Assembly (NCBI GenBank): GCA_016708825.1
Contig: JADJEZ010000005.1
Location: forward strand, 1 to 64,000
Length of the DNA: 64,000 nucleotides
Origin: Betaproteobacteria bacterium
GTDB taxonomy: Bacteria > Pseudomonadota > Gammaproteobacteria > Burkholderiales > Usitatibacteraceae
Direction: 5' to 3'
Shown here: positions 10,629 to 18,613 of the stretch, one piece after another
Numbering within the stretch: the first letter of the stretch is position 1
Layout of the letters: each line of letters begins with the position of its first letter
The notes under the pieces: model-generated
The model's input: the letters and a program-made list of their open reading frames with translations, nothing else
Told to the model about the DNA's origin: nothing
Database searches by the model: none
Position numbers and translations under genes: made by a program

Positions 10629-13237
10629 GCGTCGATGCTCCTCTTCAGGAAGGCTTCCAGCAAGGCGGCGCAGGACGGCGCGCGTTCGATCGGCACGGCG
10701 TGCCCCGCTCCGGGCACCAAGGAGAGCGTGGCGCCGGGAATGCGTGCCGCCATGTCCCGCGCGATCTGCGTGAACTTCGCGTCGTGCTCGCCCGCCATGG
10801 CGAGCACCGGCATGGCGAGGCTTGCAAGCGCGCCGTGGGCGGAAGGCTGGAAGCCCGTGCCGAAGGCGCGCAAGGCCGCCGCAAGCCGCCGGGCATCCTG
10901 CCCGAGGCGCTGGCCGCGCATGGATTCGCGCAATGCGGGCGCCATCGAAGCCTGCGTGGCGAAGAGCGGGTTCATCTCCCACTGCCGGCTGAAGGCCTCG
11001 ATGCCGTCGCGCTCGAGGGATGCCGCGAGTTCGAGGTCGGCCGCGGCGCGCGCGGCACGCTCGCTCTCGGCTTCGATGCCGGGGCTCGCGCCGACAAGGG
11101 CCAGCGCGGCGACACGCTTTCCGTGACGCAAGGCGAAGGAGAGAGCGAGCCTGCCGCCCAGGGAGTAACCCGCGAGCGCGATTCGATCCAGGCCCAGCCG
11201 GTCGAGGAGTGCCGCGAGCGCGTCCGCGGCCTCGTCCAGCCGCCAGGTTTGCGGAGGCGCATCGGTGCCGCCATGCCCCGGCAGGTCCGGGATCACGCAG
11301 CGCCGCCGCGGAAGCGCCAGCGCCGCGGGTAGCCAGAATTCCCCCGTGCCGGTGAAACCGTGCAGCAGGACCAGCGGCACGCCGCCCTGCACGCCGCGGC
11401 TTCGCACCTGCCATGCGAGCCCGCCCGCCTCGACGCGGTCGGCGTGCACGCCGGGCAGCCGCGTAAGCGCGCCCTGCTCGCGCACCGTCTCCGCGCGGTC
11501 GGTTCTCCATTCGATCACGCGCACGCCGGCGCCGTAGAGTGTTTCCGCCGTGAGTGTCGCGACTTCCGCGAGGCTCGTCGCGACGACGTGCGCGATGCCC
11601 GCCGCGCGGGACACCGCCGCCAGCTCGCAGCCGTGGGGCGTGCCGAAGAGCGGCTCGAAGAGCTGGTCGTGCCGCGCGACCGGCAGGTGCGAGAAGATGC
11701 CGCCGCCGTCGTTCTCCAGGAGCAGGATCGCCAGCGGCGTGCGCAGCCCGCGCGCGGCACGCAGCCCGCCCGCGTCGTGCAGGAAGGCGAGGTCTCCCGT
11801 CACGAGAAGCGTGGGCGCGCCGCTCCCGGCAGCCACGCCGATCGCAGTCGAGACGACGCCGTCTATGCCGTTGGCGCCGCGGTTCGCATGCACCTCGACG
11901 CCGGCCGCAAGGGCCGTCGCATACATCTCCGCCCAGCAAATCGGCATGCTGCTCGACAGGAAGAGCGCCCCGCCGGGAGGAATGGCGCCGCAGGCCGCCG
12001 CGACAGCCGCGGATTCCCGCGGCATCTTCGCGAGCAGCGCGCGCGCACCCTCCTCGGCCGCCCGCAGCACCGCCTCCCACTCGCCGTCGCGGGAAGCGCG
12101 CTTCACGTGCGTAGCCAGCGCCTCGCAGAACGGCGCGGCCGGCGAGACGATCACCTCGGCGACGATGGCGTCCGGATCGCGGCGGCGCTCGTCGGGCTGG
12201 ATCGCGACGACCGGCGGGCGATGGCGGGCCAGCCACATGGCGAGCGTCTTCGAGGTGGGAATGCCGCCGAGCCGCAGCACGAAATCGGGCGCGAGGTCGG
12301 CGATGGCCTCGTCGCGCAGGAAGAGATCGGCGTGCGCGCAGGCGGTCACGCCGGCGGGCGCCACGGCACCGCGCAGGCCCGATGCGATGTCGGCGAAGAC
12401 GGGCATGCCGGCCGCGCGCGCGAGCGCGAACACGGGAGCGGCGCCGGCCACACCCACCGCGCCGGGACCGGCCACGAGCAGCGGGCGGCGCGATTTCTCG
12501 AGGCGCGCGGCGAGCGAAGCCAGCACGGGCAGGCCCGGCACCGGGCGCGGCGCCGTGGCCGCGACCTTCGCCATTTCGTCGCGCAGCGCGGCCCCCGCTT
12601 CCTTCCACGCCGCCTCGTCCGCGGACAAGGCCTCCGGCGCGGGCACCAGTGGCTCACGAAACGGCACGTTGAGGTGCACGGGTCCGGAGTCAACGAAAGT
12701 CGCGGCAACACAGGCCTCGAGCGCGGCCCGTGCAGCGACCATCGGCGCGATTTCCGCCTCGTCGGCACACGGCAGGTCGCGGAAGAGCCGCACGTGCGTG
12801 CCGTAGAGCCCGACCTGGTCGATGGTTTGCGGCGCACCGGTGCCGCGCAGCTCCGGCGGGCGATCCGCCGTGAGCACCACGAGGGGCACGCCGGAGAGCG
12901 AGGCCTCGACCACCGCGGGCAGGAAATTCGCGGCCGCGGTGCCGGAGGTGCACACGAGTGCCACCGGCGCGCCCGTGGCTTTCGCGATCCCTAGCGCGAG
13001 GAAGGCGCTGCTGCGCTCGTCGACCTGCATCGTCGTCCGGAATCGCCGGTCGAGGTGCAGGGCGATCGCGAGCGGCGAGGATCGCGACCCCGGGCTCAGG
13101 CAGGCGTGGCGCACGCCGCCGGCGAAGAGTCCCTCGGCGAGCGCCCGTCCCCAGTGGAGATTGGCCTGCGCCGTGGCCGCGGGGCCGGCGAGTCCGCTGC
13201 CCGGGCGCCGGGCGGCGTCCCCATCGGCAAGGGTCAC
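10625..13237 (-). CDS. menD: Fused SEPHCHC synthase (MenD) and SHCHC synthase (MenH)
   Basis: One uninterrupted 870-residue frame holds two consecutive menaquinone enzymes. Residues 1 to about 595 are MenD, a ThDP enzyme: the cofactor-activating glutamate in QVDERSSAF near 72, CTSGTAAANFLPA near 95, and a GDLAFLHD metal/ThDP motif near 482. Residues from about 600 are MenH, an alpha/beta hydrolase: LLHGFTGTGEFW near 625 (oxyanion hole), nucleophile serine in GYSLGG near 689, Asp in GEHDAKF near 816 and His in GAGHAVP near 844. The GTG at 13237 overlaps the menF stop as GTGA, so the open frame upstream of it is not used. The C-terminal half would be menH. Confidence 0.92.
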   Translation of the reverse strand: MTLADGDAARRPGSGLAGPAATAQANLHWGRALAEGLFAGGVRHACLSPGSRSSPLAIALHLDRRFRTTMQVDERSSAFLALGIAKATGAPVALVCTSGTAAANFLPAVVEASLSGVPLVVLTADRPPELRGTGAPQTIDQVGLYGTHVRLFRDLPCADEAEIAPMVAARAALEACVAATFVDSGPVHLNVPFREPLVPAPEALSADEAAWKEAGAALRDEMAKVAATAPRPVPGLPVLASLAARLEKSRRPLLVAGPGAVGVAGAAPVFALARAAGMPVFADIASGLRGAVAPAGVTACAHADLFLRDEAIADLAPDFVLRLGGIPTSKTLAMWLARHRPPVVAIQPDERRRDPDAIVAEVIVSPAAPFCEALATHVKRASRDGEWEAVLRAAEEGARALLAKMPRESAAVAAACGAIPPGGALFLSSSMPICWAEMYATALAAGVEVHANRGANGIDGVVSTAIGVAAGSGAPTLLVTGDLAFLHDAGGLRAARGLRTPLAILLLENDGGGIFSHLPVARHDQLFEPLFGTPHGCELAAVSRAAGIAHVVATSLAEVATLTAETLYGAGVRVIEWRTDRAETVREQGALTRLPGVHADRVEAGGLAWQVRSRGVQGGVPLVLLHGFTGTGEFWLPAALALPRRRCVIPDLPGHGGTDAPPQTWRLDEAADALAALLDRLGLDRIALAGYSLGGRLALSFALRHGKRVAALALVGASPGIEAESERAARAAADLELAASLERDGIEAFSRQWEMNPLFATQASMAPALRESMRGQRLGQDARRLAAALRAFGTGFQPSAHGALASLAMPVLAMAGEHDAKFTQIARDMAARIPGATLSLVPGAGHAVPIERAPSCAALLEAFLKRSIDA

Positions 13238-14589
13238 CCGCGCTCCGCGAACAGGTTGATGAAGGAAGCGGCCTTGCGCGCGGTCTCGTCCCACTCCTGC
13301 AGCGGGTCAGAGCCGCGCACGATGCCCGCGCCGCCGAAGGCGGTCATGCGATTGCCGCGCACGATGCCGGAGCGGATCGCGACCGCGAAATCGGCGGCAT
13401 CCTGGCCGATCCATCCGACGAGCCCCGCGTACCAGCCGCGCGAGCGCCCTTCCAGCGTGTGGATCAGGTCCATGGCGCGCAGGCGGGGCGAGCCGCCCAC
13501 GGCCGGCGTCGGGTGCAGGGCGCCGACCAGCGCTCCCAGGCCGGTGCCCGGCGCGAGCTGCGCCTGGATGGGGCTCCAGAGGTGGAGCACTTCGGCGAGC
13601 GAGAGGATGCGCGGCGACGGCGGCGAGCTCACCGCCTGCACGTGCGGCGCGATCGCAGCCAGTATTTCCTCGAGGACGATGCGGTGCTCGCGGCCGTCCT
13701 TCTCGCTCGCGAGGAGGGCCGCGGCGTTGCGCGCCTCCACCTCGGCCGTGTCGCCGCGCGCGATCGTGCCGGCGAGGCAGTCGCAGGAGAGGTCGGTTCC
13801 CGCCTGGGAGACGAGCCTTTCCGGGCTCGCGCCCATGAAGGCCGAGCGGGCGTCGAAGCGGAAGCAGAAGCGCAGGCCGTGGGGATCGCGCCCGTGCACG
13901 AGGCGCAGCAGGTCCCAGGGGTCGATGGGCCGCTCGGCATCGAGGAGGAGGTCGCGCGAGAGCACCACCTTGCGCAAGTCGCCCGCATCGATCGCGCCGA
14001 GCGCCTGGCGCACCGCATCCGTCCAGCGATCCCGCGAAGCCTGCTCGAACGATTCCGTCACGCGGATCGGCGAGGCCGGCTCGCGGCGCGCCATCGCCGC
14101 CCGGCGGATCCTCTCGACGATGCGTCGCGCCTCGGGCTCCGGCGTGCCGAGCACCGTCGCTTCGGTCTTCCCGTTCGCCTGCCGGAGGATCACCCGCGGC
14201 AGGACAAAGCGGGCCGCCTCGCCCCCCGGCCAACCGGGATGCGCGCCGTGGCGCGGGTCAAAGGCGACACCGCCGAGGTAGCGCAAGAACCCCGGCTCGG
14301 GCGCGAGGCCGGAGAACAGCTTCAGCCGCTCGCGGGCACGTGCGATGACCGAGAGTGCGGTCGTGAATCCGGAGCCGGCCGGCGCCTCCAGGGAGTCGAT
14401 CTCGCCCAATGCGAGCCAGCGCTCACCCCCGGCCGCGGAATCCGACCAGCCGATCTGGGGCAGCAGGGAAGGCGCCTCGTCCAGCGCGGCCGGAAGGGCA
14501 TAGAGGTCGTCGCAATCGACGGACGCGCGAACGCAGGCGGCGGCGAGACCGGCTTCGAGCACCGGCGTCGTCTTGACCACGTCATCCAC
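13234..14589 (-). CDS. menF: Isochorismate synthase (menaquinone-specific)
   Basis: Converts chorismate to isochorismate, the first step of the pathway. 451 residues, chorismate-binding fold: FMGASPERL near residue 255, CDCLAGTIARG near 270, LHPTPAVGGSPR near 360 and a final FGGAGIVRGSDP near 420, which contributes Mg2+-binding residues. The start is a GTG with GGAGGAATCCC directly upstream. It is the first gene of the menF-menDH-menB-menC-menE operon, and the promoter must lie in the gap to the DUF2917 gene. EntC or DhbC is excluded by context. Confidence 0.92.
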   Translation of the reverse strand: MDDVVKTTPVLEAGLAAACVRASVDCDDLYALPAALDEAPSLLPQIGWSDSAAGGERWLALGEIDSLEAPAGSGFTTALSVIARARERLKLFSGLAPEPGFLRYLGGVAFDPRHGAHPGWPGGEAARFVLPRVILRQANGKTEATVLGTPEPEARRIVERIRRAAMARREPASPIRVTESFEQASRDRWTDAVRQALGAIDAGDLRKVVLSRDLLLDAERPIDPWDLLRLVHGRDPHGLRFCFRFDARSAFMGASPERLVSQAGTDLSCDCLAGTIARGDTAEVEARNAAALLASEKDGREHRIVLEEILAAIAPHVQAVSSPPSPRILSLAEVLHLWSPIQAQLAPGTGLGALVGALHPTPAVGGSPRLRAMDLIHTLEGRSRGWYAGLVGWIGQDAADFAVAIRSGIVRGNRMTAFGGAGIVRGSDPLQEWDETARKAASFINLFAERG

Positions 14590-14846
14590 GGGATTCCTCC
14601 GACCTCATGGTTCGATCGTGCGCCGGCAAGCCGGGCGCCCGAAGGGTTGGGACCCGAATTATACAAATGCGCGCCCCCGGGGGCCTGCGAAGCATCAAGA
14701 CCGGGCAGGCGGCACAGGCATTAGAAAAACTGATGCGTCGCTTTCGGAAATCTCGTTTGTCCACCCCTGTGTTGCGGCGCAGCATCCTCGCATCGACACG
14801 CGGCCCCGATCGAAGGGTCCCCGCGTGCCAACCCGAGAGAGCCACC

Positions 14847-15083
14847 ATGCAACTGAATGTCACTTCCTCCAGGGTCGTCCTCGAACCCGGCCAGGTCCTC
14901 ACCCTCGACGATGCCAAGGGCGTGCACATCCGCCCGCGCGGCGCCCGGGTCTGGATCACCGAGGAAGGCGATTGCACGGACTTCGTCGTGAATCCGGGCG
15001 AGGATTTCATCGTTTCCCACCGCGGCCGCACCGTCCTCCAGGCGATCGACACCACCTGGGTGGACCTGCAGGAAGCCGCCTAG
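14847..15083 (+). CDS. DUF2917 protein
   Basis: 78 residues, whole-length match to the DUF2917 pattern: VLTLDDAKGVHIRPRGARVW, then ITEEGDCTDFVVNPGEDF and a closing RTVLQAIDTTWVDL. It looks like a small cupin-like beta barrel with no catalytic residue I can identify. The ATG at 14847 follows GAGAGA; the open frame runs further upstream but the extra residues do not resemble the family. It converges on the LysR gene, their stop codons overlapping. A second DUF2917 gene lies on the far side of that regulator. Confidence 0.8.
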   Translation: MQLNVTSSRVVLEPGQVLTLDDAKGVHIRPRGARVWITEEGDCTDFVVNPGEDFIVSHRGRTVLQAIDTTWVDLQEAA

Positions 15084-15991
15084 CCGATTTCCGACCGAAG
15101 CCAGGCCACGAAGGCCTGCGCTTCGGGTCTATCGCCCGCACCCGGCGCGAAGATCGCGTACAGGGCGCGCGGCACTTGCGTGCGCTTGCCGAAGAGCGGC
15201 ACGAGCCGGCCGTCGCGCAGGTGCGACTCCAGGATCGAAAGGCGCCCCAGCGCCACGCCCTGGCCGTGCAGCGCCGCGTTGATCACCTGGTCGTACTGGT
15301 CGAAGGTGTGCGTTCCCCCGGGCACGAAGTCGGTGACGCCGTTGGCCTCTAGCCACGCCGCCCAGGCCATCCACGGCCACCTTCCCTGCGGGTCGTGGAG
15401 GTAGATGACCACGTGCCGGCGCAGGTCCGCGGGGCTCTCCAGGGTCTCCTTCGCATCCGCCAGATAGGCCGGGCTCGCCACGGGGCACATGGCCTCGCCC
15501 ACCAGGCGCACCGATCCCGCGGGCTCCCGTCCCTCGGCCATGTCGCGCACCGCGAGGTCGATGCCTTCGCGGGCCATGTCGAGCACCTCGTGGGTGGCGG
15601 CGATGCGCACGTCGATGCCGGGGTGCCGGCGCCGAAACTGCGCAAGGCGCGGCACGAGCCAGAGCGAGGCGAAGGAAACGGTGGTGGTCACGGTGAGCAC
15701 GTGGCCGCGGGTGGATTCGCGCAGCCTCTGGGTGGCGGCGCGAAGCTGGCCAAGTGCCGCTTCGGCGGCGCGGTAGTACGCCTGCCCTTCCGGCGTGAGG
15801 GTGAGAGCCTTGTGGCGGCGCTCGAAGAGCTTCACGCCGAGGAACTCCTCCAGCGCCTGCACCTGGCGGCTCACCGCCGACTGGGTGACGAAGAGTTCCT
15901 GCGCCGCCAGCGTGAACGACAGGCGCCGGGCGGCGGCCTCGAAGCCCCGGACGAGGTCCAGGGGCGGCAGGGGGCGCTGCGACTTATGCAT
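15080..15991 (-). CDS. LysR-family transcriptional regulator (GcvA-like)
   Basis: 303 residues. The N-terminal winged helix has the LysR signature AAQELFVTQSAVSRQVQALE near residues 29-48. The effector-binding domain starts near 90 and includes IDLAVRDM and a VASPAYL motif seen in GcvA-like regulators. It is divergent from the second DUF2917 gene with a 120-base gap containing a GCTTG-N9-CAAGC repeat just before its own start. This is the usual LysR arrangement for autoregulation plus control of the divergent gene. The inducer is unknown. Confidence 0.9.
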   Translation of the reverse strand: MHKSQRPLPPLDLVRGFEAAARRLSFTLAAQELFVTQSAVSRQVQALEEFLGVKLFERRHKALTLTPEGQAYYRAAEAALGQLRAATQRLRESTRGHVLTVTTTVSFASLWLVPRLAQFRRRHPGIDVRIAATHEVLDMAREGIDLAVRDMAEGREPAGSVRLVGEAMCPVASPAYLADAKETLESPADLRRHVVIYLHDPQGRWPWMAWAAWLEANGVTDFVPGGTHTFDQYDQVINAALHGQGVALGRLSILESHLRDGRLVPLFGKRTQVPRALYAIFAPGAGDRPEAQAFVAWLRSEIG

Positions 15992-16010
15992 GCTTGTTGC
16001 TCATGCAAGC
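15992..16010. promoter_or_regulatory. Candidate LysR operator
   Basis: Interrupted palindrome GCTTG-N9-CAAGC, containing an inner TTGC-N4-GCAA, immediately upstream of the LysR start codon and about 100 bases before the divergent DUF2917 start. It contains the T-N11-A form expected for LysR-type sites. Assignment rests on symmetry and position only. Confidence 0.45.
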
Positions 16011-16111
16011 CATTCCCGCTTTTCGTTTGCGGCCATGGGTATGCCTCACGATACTGGCGTCACCGGGAAGGCATTGTGCATTCCCAAATAGCATCCAGCA
16101 AGGAGCACCCC

Positions 16112-16375
16112 ATGAACCTGCGGCTCGAATCTCCCCTCCTCGCACTCCACGCCGGGCAACTCGTCACGCTCGACGACGCCTGCGGCACGCGCATCCATTC
16201 CCGCGAAGGCACGGTGTGGATCACCCAGGAAGGCGAGCGGCGCGACTTCGTGGTCGGCCCCGGGGACGCGTTCCTCGTCACCCGCCCGGGACGCACGCTG
16301 GTGCAGGCGATGGATGCCGCGCTGGTGGGGTTGCGCGACGAAGACCTGCCGTGCGCGGCCAACGACGATTTCTGA
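16112..16375 (+). CDS. DUF2917 protein (second copy)
   Basis: 87 residues. LVTLDDACGTRIHSREGTVW and ITQEGERRDFVVGPGDAF match the copy at 14847 position by position, so the two are paralogues. It ends with a short extra acidic tail (EDLPCAANDDF). The ATG at 16112 has AAGGAGCACCCC in front. It is the first gene of a likely two-gene unit with the small protein that follows 14 bases later, and is divergent from the LysR gene that probably controls it. Function unknown. Confidence 0.8.
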   Translation: MNLRLESPLLALHAGQLVTLDDACGTRIHSREGTVWITQEGERRDFVVGPGDAFLVTRPGRTLVQAMDAALVGLRDEDLPCAANDDF

Positions 16376-16389
16376 GAAGGAGGATTCCC

Positions 16390-16692
16390 ATGCATACGGC
16401 ACCAACCCCGGATTCCGCCTGGTATGCGAGCGGCCTGCGCTGGATCGCCTCGGGCATCGCGCGCTTCGCCGATGCGATCGACCGCGAACCCGAGCCGCCG
16501 CGACCGGTGGACGACTACTGCCCGGCGCGCGAATTCCTCCTGCGAGGCGAAAACGGCGCGCGGAACAATGCGGCGCGCGGGCTGGACGATGCGGGCGAGG
16601 AAGTCTTGGCGAAGCTTCGCGCGCGCGGGCTGGACGGCGCGAGCGAGGATGTCTTGGCGAAGCTTCGCGCGCGCGGGCGGCGCTGGAGCTGA
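16390..16692 (+). CDS. Small hypothetical protein with tandem 16-residue repeat
   Basis: 100 residues, not recognised. An excellent GAAGGAGG precedes the ATG. Residues 10-27 (ASGLRWIASGIARFADAI) could form an amphipathic helix. Residues from about 65 consist of GLDDAGEEVLAKLRAR then GLDGASEDVLAKLRAR, an exact 16-residue repeat predicted to be helical and charged. The repeat is equally clear in the DNA. There is no signal peptide and no cysteine pair. Being co-directional with the DUF2917 gene suggests a shared role. Confidence 0.6.
   Translation: MHTAPTPDSAWYASGLRWIASGIARFADAIDREPEPPRPVDDYCPAREFLLRGENGARNNAARGLDDAGEEVLAKLRARGLDGASEDVLAKLRARGRRWS
16581..16676 (+). repeat. Two-copy 48-base tandem repeat
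   Basis: Positions 16581-16628 and 16629-16676 are near-identical 48-mers starting GCTGGAC and ending in the GCGCGCGG run. The period is a multiple of three, so each copy adds 16 codons to the small protein. A recent in-frame duplication is the simplest explanation. Confidence 0.8.
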
Positions 16693-16707
16693 GGCGCGCT
16701 TCCCGCG

Positions 16708-17736
16708 CTATCCGCCCAGGCGGTCGAGGAGCATCGCGTCGCCGTAGGAAAAGAAGCGATAGCGGCGGGCCACCGCGTGCGCATAGGCGCGGCGGATCGC
16801 GTCCGTCCCGGAGAACGCGGAGACGAGCATGAGGAGCGTGGATTTCGGCAGGTGGAAGTTCGTGACCAGGCGGTCGACGACCCGGAACGCGAACCCCGGC
16901 ACGATGAAAAGCCGCGTCTCGGCGGCCTGCGCCCGCAAAGGTCCCGCGGCGGCGGCCGATTCGAGCGCGCGAAGCGTCGTGGTGCCGACCGCGACGACCC
17001 GCCCTCCCCTCGCCTTCGCGGCGGCGATCGCGCTCACCGTCGCCTCCGGGATGCTGTACCACTCCTCGTGCATCACGTGCGCCGAGACATCGTCGGTGCG
17101 CACCGGCTGGAACGTGCCCGCGCCCACGTGCAGCGTCACGCGCGCCGACGCGACGCCCTTCGCCGCGAGGGACGCGAGCATCGCCTCGTCGAAATGCAGG
17201 CCCGCCGTCGGCGCGGCCACCGCACCCGGGACGGCCGCGTACACCGTCTGGTAGCGCGACTCGTCGTCGCTTCCCGGCGCGTGGGTGATGTAGGGCGGCA
17301 GCGGCACCTCGCCGTGCGCCGCGAGGATGTCCACCACCGGGCGGTCCGCCGCGAAGCGCAGCTCGAAGAATTCGCCGCGCCGGCCGGTCACTTCCGCCGA
17401 AACGCCGGGCGCGAAGTCGATCCTGCGGCCCGGCTTCGGCGACTTGCTCGCGCGGACGTGCGCGAGTGCCGTGTCGGCGCCCAGGACGCGCTCGATGAGC
17501 ACCTCGACCTCCCCGCCCGAATCCTTCCTGCCGCGCAACCGCGCCTTGATCACGCGCGTGTCGTTGAAGACGAGGAGGTCCTTCGCATCCAGGAGCGCGG
17601 GCAGGTCGCGGAACGCGAGGTCGCGCAGTTCTCCCGACGGCTCGACGCGCAGCAGGCGGCTCGCGCCGCGCTCGGCGGCGGGATGCTGGGCGACGAGTTC
17701 GGGAGGCAGCGCGTAGTCGAAGTCGGAGAGCTTCAC
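16708..17736 (-). CDS. queA: S-adenosylmethionine:tRNA ribosyltransferase-isomerase
   Basis: Transfers and isomerises the ribosyl part of SAM onto preQ1 in tRNA during queuosine synthesis. 342 residues: LSDFDYALPPELVAQHPA at the N-terminus, DTRVIKARL near 60, GRRIDFAPG near 105, YITH near 150, YQTVYAAVPGAVAAPTAGLH near 165-185 and FHLPKSTLLMLVSAFSG near 305 are all QueA landmarks. The start is a GTG at 17736 in place of the usual ATG. The frame is open far upstream but that part crosses a tRNA gene. A TATAAT-like box sits 7 bases before this GTG. Confidence 0.95.
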   Translation of the reverse strand: MKLSDFDYALPPELVAQHPAAERGASRLLRVEPSGELRDLAFRDLPALLDAKDLLVFNDTRVIKARLRGRKDSGGEVEVLIERVLGADTALAHVRASKSPKPGRRIDFAPGVSAEVTGRRGEFFELRFAADRPVVDILAAHGEVPLPPYITHAPGSDDESRYQTVYAAVPGAVAAPTAGLHFDEAMLASLAAKGVASARVTLHVGAGTFQPVRTDDVSAHVMHEEWYSIPEATVSAIAAAKARGGRVVAVGTTTLRALESAAAAGPLRAQAAETRLFIVPGFAFRVVDRLVTNFHLPKSTLLMLVSAFSGTDAIRRAYAHAVARRYRFFSYGDAMLLDRLGG

Positions 17737-17742
17737 CCGTCG

Positions 17743-17750
17743 ATTATAAT
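17743..17750. promoter_or_regulatory. Overlapping -10 boxes for queA and tRNA-Leu
   Basis: ATTATAAT reads as TATAAT on both strands (17745-17750 on plus, 17743-17748 on minus). On plus it lies 15 bases before the tRNA, suiting a start near 17757. On minus it would start transcription at or next to the queA GTG. I see no convincing -35 on either side. Confidence 0.4.
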
Positions 17751-17765
17751 TTGGCCTCGTCCCCT

Positions 17766-17852
17766 GCCGGGATGGCGGAATCGGTAGACGCAGCGGACTC
17801 AAAATCCGCCGGTCGCAAGGCTGTGAGGGTTCGAGTCCCTCTCCCGGCACCA
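17766..17852 (+). tRNA. tRNA-Leu(CAA)
   Basis: 87 bases including an encoded CCA. Acceptor GCCGGGA pairs with TCCCGGC. The anticodon stem GCGGA/TCCGC encloses the loop CTCAAAA, giving anticodon CAA. A long variable arm (GGTCGCAAGGCTG) marks a class II tRNA, and the T loop reads GGTTCGAGTCC. Reads UUG. Its last 18 bases are repeated 55 bases downstream. Confidence 0.96.
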
Positions 17853-17854
17853 CA

Positions 17855-17886
<32 letters not shown>

Positions 17887-17889
17887 CGG

Positions 17890-17907
17890 GTGCCTCTCCC
17901 GGCACCA
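17890..17907 (+). repeat. Duplicate of the tRNA-Leu 3' end
   Basis: Matches the last 18 bases of tRNA-Leu (17835-17852) at 17 of 18 positions, including CTCTCCCGGCACCA, with a direct spacing of 55 bases. It resembles an attachment-site remnant at a tRNA 3' end, but only the G-run lies between the copies, so an assembly stutter is equally possible. Confidence 0.7.
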
Positions 17908-17915
17908 AGTGAAGC

Positions 17916-18524
17916 TCAGCGGCCTTCGAACACCAGCCAACCATCTATCGCGCGCCGGTACGGCCCGCGCTCGGTGACGACGAAGTCGGCGGGGATATCC
18001 CAGGTCTGCGGGTGGATGGTCTCGAGCCGCGCGATCTCGTAGCTGACGCCGATCACCCGCGGCCGGGTCGAGAGACTCGCAAGCGTGCGGTCGAAGAAGC
18101 CGGCGCCGTAGCCCAGCCGGTAGCCCTGCGCGTCCCAGCCGTTCATCGGCAGGAGCACCGTGTCCGGGACCACCTCGCGGGAATCGGCGGGATAGGGAAT
18201 CTTCATTGCCCCCTCGGCAAGTGTCACGCCCGGGTGCCATTCGCGAAAGGCGAGCGGCGTGCGCGGCGCCACGACCACGGGCAGCGCCGTCGTCGCGCCG
18301 CGTTCGCGAAGCTTCCGGCCGAAGTAGCGCGCGTCGTACTCGGAGAGCACCGGCCAGCAGAACGCCACCGTGCCGTCCGCGAGATCGGGGAACGCGGCCT
18401 CCAGGTGGGCGTCGATGCGGCCGCGCCATCGCGCGAGCGTTTCGGCGTCCACCGCCGTGCGCTCGGCGATGAGGCGCTGGCGCTCGGACTTGCGCCAGGC
18501 CCTGAGTTCGTCGGGAGTCATCAT
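17916..18524 (-). CDS. 5-formyltetrahydrofolate cyclo-ligase
   Basis: ATP-dependent conversion of 5-formyl-THF to 5,10-methenyl-THF. 202 residues, normal for the family. The phosphate/ATP signature GYRLGYGAGFFDR near residues 134-146 corresponds to the usual RLGxGxGxYDR. R/K residues near the N-terminus (RAWRKSERQRL) match the folate/ATP-binding helix. VLLPMNGWDAQG lies just before the signature. Two ATGs stand together at the start. The stop is eight bases from the duplicated tRNA end. Often named ygfA or fau. Confidence 0.9.
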   Translation of the reverse strand: MMTPDELRAWRKSERQRLIAERTAVDAETLARWRGRIDAHLEAAFPDLADGTVAFCWPVLSEYDARYFGRKLRERGATTALPVVVAPRTPLAFREWHPGVTLAEGAMKIPYPADSREVVPDTVLLPMNGWDAQGYRLGYGAGFFDRTLASLSTRPRVIGVSYEIARLETIHPQTWDIPADFVVTERGPYRRAIDGWLVFEGR

Positions 18525-18613
18525 GGGCGGCAGTCTAGCAGCGCCCGCGCGGGCCTTTCCGCTACACTCGGCCGTCAGCGGCGTAGCTGCCGCGCCCGTC
18601 GGGGAGTGCCGCC

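Noticed and set aside
13238..13294. Upstream extension of the MenD-MenH frame to 13294
   Set aside because: It lies wholly inside menF, and the GTGA overlap at 13237 fits the operon's pattern.
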